64,000 nt of DNA, from positions 97,253 to 161,252 of the forward strand of contig NZ_CAJUPR010000005.1 in assembly GCF_910588665.1 (NCBI RefSeq), read 5' to 3'. Below are positions 18,144 to 27,485 of the stretch, piece by piece. Made by a program: the position numbers and the translations under genes. Each line of letters starts with the position of its first letter. The stretch's first letter is position 1. The DNA is from an uncultured Brachyspira sp. (GTDB taxonomy: Bacteria > Spirochaetota > Brachyspiria > Brachyspirales > Brachyspiraceae). The notes beneath the pieces are model-generated. The model was given only the letters and a program-made list of their open reading frames with translations, was not told the DNA's origin and did not search any database.

Positions 18144-18779
18144 TTACTGCCCTTCTTTATCTTTTACTAAATATATCATAGGCACGCTTATTATAGTAAC
18201 GGCGTATTTAACAAAGAAATTAAAAATAAATATTCCAATCAAAGCATCAAAAGGCAAAGTTCCCCAAAAAGCTATAGCAACAAATAAAAAGTTATCAACA
18301 GGTATACTGAAAACATTGCTTATCAATACTCTGAGCCATTGATATTTATAAGTAACTTTAGCAACAAATAAATGATATATTTCAGTATCAACCAGCTCGG
18401 ATAATGAAGAACCTATTATAGAAGCTAATGTTATTCTAAGAACGGGACTTAAAGTTAACTTAAAAGCCTCGTTAAACTCCCAGCCTGCATCTGCAGGAAT
18501 CTGAGATATTATATAAAAATATATAGGCGAGAATATATTTATAACAGCGGAAACTAATATAAGCTTCTGAGTATTTTTTTTACCTATAGTTTTATGAGCC
18601 ATATCTCTTATAGTAAAAGCAAGAGGATAAAGAAAAGTACCTCCATCAACAGCAAGACTCAGAATATTAGCTATTTTTACGCTTGCTATATTTGATATCA
18701 TTTGACAGGCTATATAAGAACAAATAATGAGTATAGTAATAAATGAAATTTCATATTCTTTTTCTCTGATATTATGCAT
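18144..18779 (-). CDS. Queuosine-precursor transporter (YhhQ/DUF165 family)
   Basis: 211 residues with about six transmembrane helices. SNIASVKI near residue 30, the acidic/basic FTIRDMAHKTIGKK loop near 60, ASIIGSSLSELVDTEIYH near 125 and VRVLISN..IPVDNFLF near 150 match the DUF165 family, whose E. coli member imports preQ0/preQ1. The protein therefore probably salvages queuosine precursors. I looked for a preQ1 riboswitch in the leader and did not find one. TATTAT with a nearby T-rich -35 region is the best promoter candidate. Confidence 0.85.
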   Translation of the reverse strand: MHNIREKEYEISFITILIICSYIACQMISNIASVKIANILSLAVDGGTFLYPLAFTIRDMAHKTIGKKNTQKLILVSAVINIFSPIYFYIISQIPADAGWEFNEAFKLTLSPVLRITLASIIGSSLSELVDTEIYHLFVAKVTYKYQWLRVLISNVFSIPVDNFLFVAIAFWGTLPFDALIGIFIFNFFVKYAVTIISVPMIYLVKDKEGQ

Positions 18780-18938
18780 ATTTTTTTAATCCGTTAGCGT
18801 ATAAGATAGTGTATAATACATTAAAAGAGCGTTTTAGTCTATAGTTTTTTAACTTAAAAAAATAAAAAAATAATATGATATTATAGAAATTTTATTATAT
18901 TTATTATGTAATTATCATAATAAAAAGGCTATATAAAA

Positions 18939-20240
18939 ATGATTTATATTGTATCTGCAGTATTAATAACTGCTATTTTTTTAATATTTGTAATAAAAAA
19001 ACTTATAAATAAAAAAAATAAATTATATAAAACATCAAAAGAAGAAATAGAGGAATTAAAAAGAAAAACAGAGGAAAACAGAGATGATTATGCATCCGTT
19101 TACAGACTTGCAGAAATAGAAGAGAAAATCGGAGAAACTGAATCTGCATTAAAAAGATATGAACAGCTTTTAAAAGCTTCATTTTTTAAAGAAAAAGAAG
19201 AAGAGCTTAAAATATGCATGAAGCTTGAAAAAAAATATGAAGATGAAAAAAAATATGAAGAAGGTTTTAAATACACTTTAAAAATATGCAAATTAAATTC
19301 AAATGACATGTATTATAATATAAAGGCTGGAAGCATTTTAGGAAAAGAAGGATACTATATATTGGCATGCGATTATTTTAATAAAGCTCTTTTAAATAAA
19401 AATGAATTTGACACAGAAGACATAAAAACTGCGGCATTTTGTTTTTTTAATAATAAAAATTATAAAAAGTCAATTGTATTTTTAGAGGAACTCCATAACA
19501 GACTCAATAAAGATAAAAACGAAAATCCTAAATTATATGATGAATTAAATTATTTAAACAAAAGCTTAATATCGATGTATATTCTATCCGATGAGTTAAA
19601 AATCGCAGAAAGCTTTACTGAGAAAATAATATCTGAAAAAAATATCGATGACAGCATAAAATTAAATATAGACAGAATATATATGCATATTTTATATAAA
19701 TTATCTGAAAAGGGAAAGTTCAAAGAAGTATATGATAGTTTTTATGCAAAATATAATATAAAGAATTTTGATAAAAAAGTACCGAATTTAATATTAGATT
19801 ATTGTTTTTATTCATATTTCTTAAAAGATACGGAATTATCAATAAAATTATTTGAATATATAAACAGTCTCAATATAGAAGAGTTTTCTATTTATAATTT
19901 TGAAAGTATATTGAAATATTTATCCGATATAAATAAAGCTACTTTGCATCTTAATAAGCTTAGAAATATAATGAAGTTAGAAAATGTAAAAAATGATAAT
20001 TATGAAAAATATGTTGAAACGGAGAATATAGAAAATTGGGAGAGATCCGTTGATTTATGGGAAAGTTCTTTTATTAATATAGATTATCTTACATCTTTAA
20101 TAGAAATAAAAAAAACTATGGATGTTGAAAAAATTTTAGACGAACTTAAAATTGAGCAAAATAATAATTCCAAAGATATGAGTCTTAAAATTGTTCAAAA
20201 AGTAGATAAAATTTACAATATGAATATTATAGGATTTTAA
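18939..20240 (+). CDS. Membrane-anchored TPR protein (probable N-terminal part of a frameshifted TPR-nuclease protein)
   Basis: 433 residues. A single transmembrane helix (residues 1-22) is followed by a Lys/Glu-rich linker and about eight degenerate tetratricopeptide repeats (for example YRLAEIEEKIGETESALKRYEQ and GKEGYYILACDYFNKAL). The stop lies in a T4A6 run at 20235-20244. In the +1 frame the sequence continues open from 20233 to 20610 with a nuclease-like domain. The ribosome-binding site AAGG is 10 bases before the ATG. As annotated it would be a TPR scaffold without the C-terminal domain. Confidence 0.7.
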   Translation: MIYIVSAVLITAIFLIFVIKKLINKKNKLYKTSKEEIEELKRKTEENRDDYASVYRLAEIEEKIGETESALKRYEQLLKASFFKEKEEELKICMKLEKKYEDEKKYEEGFKYTLKICKLNSNDMYYNIKAGSILGKEGYYILACDYFNKALLNKNEFDTEDIKTAAFCFFNNKNYKKSIVFLEELHNRLNKDKNENPKLYDELNYLNKSLISMYILSDELKIAESFTEKIISEKNIDDSIKLNIDRIYMHILYKLSEKGKFKEVYDSFYAKYNIKNFDKKVPNLILDYCFYSYFLKDTELSIKLFEYINSLNIEEFSIYNFESILKYLSDINKATLHLNKLRNIMKLENVKNDNYEKYVETENIENWERSVDLWESSFINIDYLTSLIEIKKTMDVEKILDELKIEQNNNSKDMSLKIVQKVDKIYNMNIIGF

Positions 20241-20610
20241 AAAATTATGCAAAAATATTATAAGAACAAAACTATCATATTCTATAATTCAGGAATACAT
20301 GGATAAGGCAGACGGCAATGATTACGGAGACGAAGTTAATTATCTTACTTATCATAATAAAGCGAGTAAAAAAGATATTACTCTAATATCTTTTAAAAGA
20401 TGGAAAAAAATAGAGGCGGGAGAATTGATTATAAGAGATTTTTTAATGATGGTTTCAGAATCGGGAGCCAAAAACGGTATTTTAATACTTCCTGTGCAAT
20501 TAAGCAGCAGCGCTAAAAGCTACGCTTCTCATAATAATAAAGTTACAGTTTATTCCAGAAATCAATTTAATAATCTGCTTAAAGATGAAAAAAATATAAA
20601 TAAGCTTTAA
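20233..20610 (+). pseudogene. Mrr-like restriction-endonuclease domain, +1 frame continuation of the TPR gene
   Basis: The frame is open from 20233 to 20610 and reads on from the TPR protein if one base is skipped or removed in TTTT at 20235-20238. About 125 residues carry a PD-(D/E)XK-like layout: an acidic GNDYGD segment, then ITLISFKRWK (the XK part), then SESGAKNGILILPVQLSSSAKSYA and an ending VTVYSRNQFNNLL, all in the order of the Mrr catalytic domain. The ATG at 20299 lacks a ribosome-binding site and would omit the start of the domain. A sequencing error, phase variation, programmed frameshift or true decay are all possible. Confidence 0.6.
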
Positions 20611-20685
20611 AGCTTTTTTAAGTTTATACATTCTTTAAGTTTTTTAAATCATATATTAATATATTTCAGATTTGAACATATTTAG

Positions 20686-20713
20686 TTGATATTTAGTATA
20701 AATAAAGTATAAT
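20686..20713 (+). promoter_or_regulatory. Candidate promoter of the DUF4234 gene
   Basis: TTGATA at 20686-20691, 16-base spacer, TATAAT at 20708-20713. The ATG is 29 bases further on, with GAGGAG between. Confidence 0.6.
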
Positions 20714-20741
20714 ACATAAAAATATATGAGGAGATAAAATT

Positions 20742-21146
20742 ATGAAAAAAGGTACTGTAAGAAATATTCCGATTTTAATATTGCTCTCTATAATTACCTG
20801 CGGTATTTATTATATTTATTGGATTTATAAAACTACAGATGAGATTAAAAACTTTATGGAAATGGAAGATATAAATCCGAGTTTGGAATTAATATTAAGC
20901 ATCATAACATGCGGCGTATATACTTTTTATTGGTATTATAAATTCGGCAAAATATTATATTTAGAAATGACTAAAAAAGCGGGAATGGATTCAAAAGAAG
21001 ACAGCACTACATTACTTGTAATATTAAATTTATTTATGTATATAATACCTGCAGCAATATTTCAGGATAAATTAAACAGTATATGGAACAGTATAGATGA
21101 TGAAAATACTAAAAATATAGATATATATCCAAACCGTGATATTTGA
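20742..21146 (+). CDS. DUF4234 membrane protein
   Basis: 134 residues. The ITCGIYYIYWIYK segment near residue 20 and its near-repeat ITCGVYTFYWYYK near residue 65 are the hallmark of DUF4234, with a third hydrophobic helix near residue 100. The family's function is unknown. GAGGAG precedes the ATG and a terminator follows, so the gene is monocistronic. Confidence 0.85.
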   Translation: MKKGTVRNIPILILLSIITCGIYYIYWIYKTTDEIKNFMEMEDINPSLELILSIITCGVYTFYWYYKFGKILYLEMTKKAGMDSKEDSTTLLVILNLFMYIIPAAIFQDKLNSIWNSIDDENTKNIDIYPNRDI

Positions 21147-21190
21147 TATTAATACAGCCAATAATAAATAATTGATTTTATAATTTACAT

Positions 21191-21223
21191 AAAAAGCCTG
21201 CTTTTTACAGCAGGTTTTTTTTA
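21191..21223 (+). terminator. Rho-independent terminator after the DUF4234 gene
   Basis: CCTGC (21198-21202 region) pairs with GCAGG across a T-rich loop, flanked by AAAAAG before and TTTTTTTT after. Confidence 0.85.
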
Positions 21224-21338
21224 TTTATGAGTTATGATTTTACATATAAAAATTATGTATTAAATTTTTCATATCTTTTAATTAATTTTCCGATATTAAT
21301 TATATATATTATAATTTTACAAAGGATATTAAATCACT

Positions 21339-22502
21339 ATGAAAAAATATTTAATATTGTTTATATTTAATATATTTGTTTTAAATGCAAAAGATTTCAG
21401 CAATTTAAATGAAATTTTACAAACTCCTGTAAGCTATAATATTTATAAAAGCAGAAACATTCAAAAAGATTTTAATGCCGTAAGATATATAAATAATAAT
21501 TATTCTAAAGAAATAATAAAAGCAAAAAATATATACAGCACATCAAAAATAGATATTTACTTGGAAAATAATCTTGAAATAAATGACAGGGATTTGCAAA
21601 TAATTTTATTAGAAACTTCAAAAATATATGACATAGAAGAATATCTATACGGCAGATTAAAAGGCAGATTAACATTATTAATAATGGATATTAACGGAGG
21701 ATATACAGGAGATAAACCTTATATGCAGGGATATTCCATATTAGACGGTCTTGATGAGATAAAAAATGATGATAAAAATATAATATTTTTAGATTATATA
21801 AACGGCTGGGAGAATATAGAATCGGTCGTAAATACAATAGCCCATGAACTTCATCATGTCATATATTACGGGAGTATGGAAAATAAAAGCGTAAATGAAT
21901 TTGATATATGGGTTGATGAAGCCTTATCCGAAGCCGCAGTTATTGCCTACAGAGGAAAATTACCTGACAGCAGACTTAATTATTATAATACGGATTCTAT
22001 GCATTTAATAACTAAAGGCAATTATTTTATTAATTGGAATCAGGGATATACCGTTCATAAATATGCAACGGTTTCTCTTTTTATGTATTGGCTCGGACTG
22101 CATTCAAAAAACGGTTTTGAAATATATAAAGATATAGCAAATGCTCCTAAAGAATATAAAGGTACTTATAAAGCCGTACTTTATGCCGCAAATAAGAATA
22201 TTAAGCAGTTTAAAGACTGGAGCGAGCTGTATGCCTATTGGCTTGAAGCTAATTACAGAAATGATGCAAAAGGGCTTTACGGATATAAAGGATATATAGA
22301 AACAAAACCGAAAATTATAACCCATCAATATAATTGTACTATGGCTCCGGGTTCGGCTATTTATGTTAAAGGAGACTTTATATCTGATGATACTCTCTTA
22401 AGATATGTTGAGCTTGGAGATAATATTTATATAGTTTATAATCCTGATGTAAATACTAAAGGAAAAGACAGGTATTTAATAGTAAATTCATATTTTTATT
22501 GA
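21339..22502 (+). CDS. Secreted HExxH metalloprotease, M30-like
   Basis: 387 residues. A short signal peptide (residues 1-17) ends near LNA. HELHH at 169-173 is the zinc-binding HExxH motif. Glu194, in WVDEALSEAA about 20 residues later, is the likely third ligand, which fits a gluzincin. The spacing resembles M30 (hyicolysin-like) peptidases. The C-terminal 80 residues form a separate beta-rich domain. Likely role: an exported protease acting in the periplasm or outside the cell; the substrate is unknown. AAAGGA lies before the ATG. It is a single gene. Confidence 0.7.
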   Translation: MKKYLILFIFNIFVLNAKDFSNLNEILQTPVSYNIYKSRNIQKDFNAVRYINNNYSKEIIKAKNIYSTSKIDIYLENNLEINDRDLQIILLETSKIYDIEEYLYGRLKGRLTLLIMDINGGYTGDKPYMQGYSILDGLDEIKNDDKNIIFLDYINGWENIESVVNTIAHELHHVIYYGSMENKSVNEFDIWVDEALSEAAVIAYRGKLPDSRLNYYNTDSMHLITKGNYFINWNQGYTVHKYATVSLFMYWLGLHSKNGFEIYKDIANAPKEYKGTYKAVLYAANKNIKQFKDWSELYAYWLEANYRNDAKGLYGYKGYIETKPKIITHQYNCTMAPGSAIYVKGDFISDDTLLRYVELGDNIYIVYNPDVNTKGKDRYLIVNSYFY

Positions 22503-22748
22503 TTTTTATTTTTACTTTTCTGCATGCAATTATAAATTTTAAATTATTTGCAAAGACATTCAAAGAAAATACTATAATTGATAATAAAAAAATGCAATTA
22601 CAAAAAATAGTTGATTTAAGCTGAAACATATTGAATAAATATATAATTTAATTTACAATGAGTGCTTAAAATCACTAAAAATTAATTATTGTATAAAAAA
22701 GGACGGCAGTAATTAAACTTATTATATAAATTACTTATATTAATTTTT

Positions 22749-23798
22749 TTAATTATATATCAAACAATATCCTAATAATCCTTTTGATATTATATTTGTA
22801 TTTACTAAATAATTAATAGAATTTATTATATCTTTCTCTGTGAATTTTTCTGACTTTGTTTTTGAAAATTTCCAATTTTTAAAACCATTTATTATATCTT
22901 CTTCAGTTGTACAGTTAAAATCTTTTATTAATAGCATTATTGTTGATAAACATTCTAATTCGCTATTTTGTTCTATATTATTAACATAGTCAGATGATAA
23001 TTTTATAGCGTTTTCAATATTATTTAATTCATTTTCTATTTTTTTACTTATTATTGTTTTATAAATCTCATCACATAAACTATTATAATGTTTTATATCA
23101 TAATAAAGCATATACTCATTAATTTTTTTACTTACAATCTCTATATTATGCGAATACGGACCATATTTATGAGGTTTAAATTTAAAATAATCTTTTCTAT
23201 AAAAATGATTAAAAAAATAGCAGCTTTTTTGAAGTCTGATATAAGTTTTATCATTAACATCATAATATTTTAATGAAGACTCTATTTTTGCAACTACATA
23301 ATTAGATAGTGATAATTTAGGAGCTTTTTTCGGTTTTAAATTAGTTTGAATATTCACTGAAGGTTCATAAACAATTACTTCAATTTTTTCTGACAAATCA
23401 TAAAAATATGACTCTATTTCCTTTTTTACGTCCTCCCAATTAAGTCCTCCATTACCTGAACCTAAAGGAGGAATTGAGATAGAATATATTTGTTTTGACA
23501 TTATTTTATTAATCAAATCTGATAACCCTAATTTAATATATTCCATTTTTGAAGGCAGTCTCCATTTATCTTTTGTAGGAAAATTTGCAATTATTTTGCT
23601 GTCTTCTTCAAATAAAAAGACTTTGCCTATAGCAATCTGCCCTGTTTTACAAGCCTTTATATATGCTTTTTCATTTTCAGGATAAGTTTTTTTAAATTGA
23701 TAAGCTAAACCCTTACCCATATAACCTTCGCAATTAACAGTATTAACAATACATTGAGAATCTGTATCTAATATATTACCTGTCTTATATATAATCAT
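22749..23798 (-). CDS. darG: DarG antitoxin: macrodomain DNA ADP-ribosyl glycohydrolase
   Basis: 349 residues from ATG 23798, four bases after the darT stop; an in-frame ATG at 23849 lies inside darT and would add 17 residues. The N-terminal macrodomain has NTVN (19-22), MGKGLA (27-32), NFPTKDKWR (72-80, Lys76 in the position of the catalytic Lys) and PPLGSGNGGLNW (110-121), the DarG pattern. Residues about 165-349 form the C-terminal domain (LQKSCYF, KYGPYS) that in known DarG proteins helps bind and block DarT. It removes ADP-ribose from thymidine in DNA. It is translationally coupled to the toxin gene, as expected for a toxin-antitoxin pair. Confidence 0.88.
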   Translation of the reverse strand: MIIYKTGNILDTDSQCIVNTVNCEGYMGKGLAYQFKKTYPENEKAYIKACKTGQIAIGKVFLFEEDSKIIANFPTKDKWRLPSKMEYIKLGLSDLINKIMSKQIYSISIPPLGSGNGGLNWEDVKKEIESYFYDLSEKIEVIVYEPSVNIQTNLKPKKAPKLSLSNYVVAKIESSLKYYDVNDKTYIRLQKSCYFFNHFYRKDYFKFKPHKYGPYSHNIEIVSKKINEYMLYYDIKHYNSLCDEIYKTIISKKIENELNNIENAIKLSSDYVNNIEQNSELECLSTIMLLIKDFNCTTEEDIINGFKNWKFSKTKSEKFTEKDIINSINYLVNTNIISKGLLGYCLIYN

Positions 23799-23802
23799 AA
23801 TC

Positions 23803-24423
23803 TTAAAACCAACTATCATTAATATCGACAAAAAAACTATACTCTTCATTATAAGTATATTTATTTTTATCTTTTATAAATCCAAATTTTAATAAAATCT
23901 CATCTATTTTATTAAAACTTTCAATATCTTTTACAGATACTGATGCAAAACTTCTACAATATATTATTCCTTTATATAAACACTCAGCCATACAGGCATT
24001 TTTTATATCTTGATTATTATAATCCCTATTATCACTGTCTATTATATTCCACTCTATCAATTTAAATCCTTCATCATAATTAAACAAAATATTTTTATAA
24101 TTAATAAGTTTATTAGATAATGGATGGCATGGTATTATTTTAAATTCATTTCTTTTAGCAATCTCTCTATCTAAACATATATAAATAAAATCAGTATTTT
24201 TATGTTTCTTTTTTACGGCTCCATCAAATGGAGTTTTAATAAAAAAATGAAATGGTACATAGTCCAATAAACTATATTTATCTCTACCTTTTAATATTTC
24301 ATTATCTGCAACATCAATATTAGTTTTAATTTTATTTCTGGGACATAATCCGTTTTTTATTATAGATTCAAAATTATCTAATGCTGTTAAATGATATATA
24401 AGTTTTCCATTTTTTGCATTCAT
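23803..24423 (-). CDS. darT: DarT toxin: DNA ADP-ribosyltransferase (DUF4433)
   Basis: 206 residues, the usual DarT size. The N-terminus has IYHLTALDNFESIIKNG (compare IyHit..NL..Il..G), then VPFHFFIKTPF (56-66), then MAECLY with Glu147 in the position of the catalytic Glu. DarT uses NAD+ to ADP-ribosylate thymidine in single-stranded DNA and stalls replication; DarG reverses this. TAAGG lies 8 bases before the ATG. The gene lies just downstream of ileS on the same strand, separated by a perfect 16-bp inverted repeat, so it probably has its own transcript. Confidence 0.85.
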   Translation of the reverse strand: MNAKNGKLIYHLTALDNFESIIKNGLCPRNKIKTNIDVADNEILKGRDKYSLLDYVPFHFFIKTPFDGAVKKKHKNTDFIYICLDREIAKRNEFKIIPCHPLSNKLINYKNILFNYDEGFKLIEWNIIDSDNRDYNNQDIKNACMAECLYKGIIYCRSFASVSVKDIESFNKIDEILLKFGFIKDKNKYTYNEEYSFFVDINDSWF

Positions 24424-24434
24424 ACAAGAACCTT

Positions 24435-24470
24435 AAAAATATATCTATTTGAAAAAATAGATATATTTTT
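24435..24470. terminator. Perfect 16-bp inverted repeat between ileS and darT
   Basis: 24435-24450 (AAAAATATATCTATTT) pairs perfectly with 24455-24470 around a 4-base loop. On the minus strand the stem ends in a T run, so it can terminate the ileS transcript. It also lies just upstream of darT and could serve as an operator; that second role is only a guess. Confidence 0.65.
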
Positions 24471-24500
24471 ATTTACATATTATCAAAAAAATTATATATA

Positions 24501-27272
24501 TTACTTTACCGCCTCAGAACATCTTATACATAACTCTTTATGTCCGCTGTCAGCTCCTACACTCTCATAATGTCCCCAGCAGCGTACGCATTTTTCATGA
24601 TTTGCTTTCTGTGTATTAACAAAAGAAACTGAGCCTTCTATAAATGAATTATCTTTTTCATCAGAAAGCATTACTTTACTTACAATAAATATTTCATTTA
24701 AATATTTTTCATATTTAACAAGCAAATCTTTTGAAAATGATTCTTTAGGGCATATTGTTATATAAGCTTCTAAAGATTTACCTATAGTATTATTATCTCT
24801 AGACCTTTCAAGCGACAATAAAACATCATCTCTTATTTTAAGAAGCATAACCCAATCTTTTTCTAATTCCAAATCAATTAAACTGTCATCTGCTTTAGGA
24901 TATAATTCCAAATGTACGGAAGAAGTATTTTCTCCCTTATAGTATCCCCAAACCTCATCAGTTGTAAAAGGAAGAACAGGAGCTATAAGCCTAACTAATA
25001 CATCTAATATTGCGGCAAGTACAGTCTGAGCACTTCTTCTTGAAACAGAATCTTTTCTGTCGCAGTATAATCTGTCTTTTATAATATCAAAGTAAGTAGC
25101 GGAAAGCTCAACCGCACAGTAATTTATAAGTCTTTGATAAAATAAATGAAACTCGTAGCCGTCGCAGGCATTTTCTGCAACTTTTATAAAACTATGAAGT
25201 CTTGATAAAGCATATCTGTCAACGGGAAGCAAATCTTTAATATCAGCTTTATCTTTATTTAAGTCAAAATCGGAAATATTTCCAAGCAGATATCTGAAAG
25301 TATTTCTTATTTTTCTATAATTGTCGGCAATAGCCTTTATCATATTATCACCTACACGTGCATTATGAGTAAAATCTTCGCTTATACACCATAGTCTTAA
25401 TATATCGGCTCCGTATTTATCAATAACTTCCAAAGGCGAAACTACATTACCTGCGCTTTTATGCATAGCTCTTCCATGTTCATCTAAAGTCCAGCCATGC
25501 GTAATAAGTTCTTTATACGGCGGAATACCTCTTATAGCCATAGAAGGCCATATTGCAGCTTGAAACCAGCCTCTATATTGATCTCCGCCCTCTAAATATA
25601 TATCAACAGGAAAAACACCGTCCAAATCTTTATTAGTTTTCTGAGATGCAAAAGATGATACGCCAGAATCAAACCAAACATCTAAAATATCCTCTTCTTT
25701 GCCGAAATCGCTGCAGCCGCATACACATTCAGTACCCTTAGGAATCAATTCTTCAGCATCTAATTCAAACCAAATATCCATTCCTTTAGTTTTTACTATA
25801 TCGGCAAAATGCTTTGTAGATTCGGCGGTTAATAAAGTTTTGCCGCAGCTTTTACAATAGAATGCAGGTATAGGAACACCCCAAGAACGCTGTCTTGACA
25901 GGCACCAATCAGGACGGTTTTCAAGCATATTTTTCATTCTTTCATGTCCCCAAGCTGGATACCATTTAATATTTTCTAAAGATTTAACTGTTCTCTCATC
26001 AACATTATCATGCTTTATATTCATAAACCATTGAGAAGTGGCTCTGAATATAAGAGGGTTTTTACATCTCCAGCAAATAGGATAACTATGAGTAACTTTT
26101 TCTTTATGAAATAATGAACCGTTATTTTCAAGCATCTCTACTATTTTTGGATTGGCATCTCTTACTTTTATTCCTTCCATTTCTGAAAAATCGCTTGTAT
26201 ATCTTCCCTCTCTGTCTACAGGACAATATATATCAAGCCCATAATTAACCCCAGTTTGATAGTCCTCCATACCATGACCAGGAGCAGTATGAACGACACC
26301 TGTACCAGCCGAAGACTCTACATAATCTGCAAATACAACTGCGGATTTTTTGCCCTTTATAAAAGGATGAGCTATTTCAAGTTTTTCAATATCATCTATA
26401 GATATGTCTATCATATCTCTGCCCTCCGATTTCATATCCTTTTTGCCAAGCACCGCATCAATTAAAGTTTTAGTCATTATTGCATATCTTCCGTCTATTT
26501 CAACAGCGGCATATTCTAAATCTCTATTGAAAGCACAAGCCATATTTGAAGGCAATGTCCAAGGTGTAGTAGTCCATATCATAACATCGGTATTGCAGTC
26601 CAATTTATCATTGATTTTATTTAATACTGGAAATCTTACATAAACACTTGTGGAAGTATGATTATCATCATATTCTATTTCAGCTGCAGCCAATGCAGTT
26701 TCACAGTCCATGCACCAGTGAATAGTTCTCAATCCTTTATATATATATCCCTTCTCCACCAATTGAGCAAATACTTCAACTATTTCAGATTCATATTCAG
26801 GCGACATTGTAAGATATGGATTTTCCCAATCACCCATTACCCCCAGTCTTTTGAACTCTTTTCTCTGAATATCTATATATTTCTGAGCATAAGCACGGCA
26901 TTTTTTTCTCATTATGAATTTAGAAGTCTCTTTATATTTATCCCCCAAACTCTCCTGCACCTTTAATTCTATAGGCATGCCATGACAATCCCAGCCCGGA
27001 ACATAAGGAGAATCAAAACCTTTAGCTGATTTATATCTTATTATAATATCTTTAATAATTTTATTTAATGATGTTCCGATATGAATGTCTCCGTTCGCAT
27101 AAGGCGGTCCATCATGTAAAATACATTTAGGAGCACCTTTTCTTAATTCTCTAAGCTTTTGATAAAGCTTTTCTTCGTCCCATTTCTTTATTATTTTGGG
27201 CTCTTTTTCCTTTAAACCCGCTTTCATAGGAAAAGCAGTTTTAGGCAAATTGATAGTAGAACTATAATCCAT
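24501..27272 (-). CDS. ileS: Isoleucine-tRNA ligase
   Basis: 923 residues, class I. The HIGH-type motif is at 64-67 (HIGT). The CP1 editing domain contains TTTPWTLPSN (about 234-243) and GTGVVHTAPGHG (about 323-334). The KMSKS loop reads AMHKS at 602-606, a known variant in part of the family. The zinc site at the C-terminus is CVRCWGH and ELCIRC. It charges tRNA-Ile and edits valine. The gene is monocistronic, with the hairpin at 24435 as its end. No T-box was seen in the leader. Confidence 0.97.
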   Translation of the reverse strand: MDYSSTINLPKTAFPMKAGLKEKEPKIIKKWDEEKLYQKLRELRKGAPKCILHDGPPYANGDIHIGTSLNKIIKDIIIRYKSAKGFDSPYVPGWDCHGMPIELKVQESLGDKYKETSKFIMRKKCRAYAQKYIDIQRKEFKRLGVMGDWENPYLTMSPEYESEIVEVFAQLVEKGYIYKGLRTIHWCMDCETALAAAEIEYDDNHTSTSVYVRFPVLNKINDKLDCNTDVMIWTTTPWTLPSNMACAFNRDLEYAAVEIDGRYAIMTKTLIDAVLGKKDMKSEGRDMIDISIDDIEKLEIAHPFIKGKKSAVVFADYVESSAGTGVVHTAPGHGMEDYQTGVNYGLDIYCPVDREGRYTSDFSEMEGIKVRDANPKIVEMLENNGSLFHKEKVTHSYPICWRCKNPLIFRATSQWFMNIKHDNVDERTVKSLENIKWYPAWGHERMKNMLENRPDWCLSRQRSWGVPIPAFYCKSCGKTLLTAESTKHFADIVKTKGMDIWFELDAEELIPKGTECVCGCSDFGKEEDILDVWFDSGVSSFASQKTNKDLDGVFPVDIYLEGGDQYRGWFQAAIWPSMAIRGIPPYKELITHGWTLDEHGRAMHKSAGNVVSPLEVIDKYGADILRLWCISEDFTHNARVGDNMIKAIADNYRKIRNTFRYLLGNISDFDLNKDKADIKDLLPVDRYALSRLHSFIKVAENACDGYEFHLFYQRLINYCAVELSATYFDIIKDRLYCDRKDSVSRRSAQTVLAAILDVLVRLIAPVLPFTTDEVWGYYKGENTSSVHLELYPKADDSLIDLELEKDWVMLLKIRDDVLLSLERSRDNNTIGKSLEAYITICPKESFSKDLLVKYEKYLNEIFIVSKVMLSDEKDNSFIEGSVSFVNTQKANHEKCVRCWGHYESVGADSGHKELCIRCSEAVK

Positions 27273-27485
27273 CTTAATTTTGCTCCATTTTTTAATTTTA
27301 TAAAGATATTCAATTTTATACTATAAGTATAAATTTTACAAGTTTTTTATTTTTTATAAAAAGTTTAATTCCATATAAGATTTTTTATATTCATTAAAAA
27401 AACAATATTTATATTTTTTCCCGTTTAATTAATTATTATTTAGTTTATAATATTAATAATAGTTTAATTTTAAGGCAAAGTAAAA

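Noticed and set aside
18780..18935. Possible preQ1 riboswitch ahead of the queuosine-precursor transporter
   Set aside because: A TTAAAAAACTA stretch resembles the aptamer tail, but the G-rich/CCC pairing partners expected upstream are absent.
20299..20610. Independent 103-residue gene
   Set aside because: No ribosome-binding site before the ATG and the nuclease-like domain extends upstream of it in the same frame.
22503..22748. Small gene or RNA in the gap between the protease and darG
   Set aside because: Only AT-rich sequence with no credible ribosome-binding site, long stem or coding composition.
23799..23849. Longer start for darG at 23849
   Set aside because: It overlaps the end of darT and adds a hydrophobic stretch not found in DarG; ATG 23798 begins exactly at the macrodomain.
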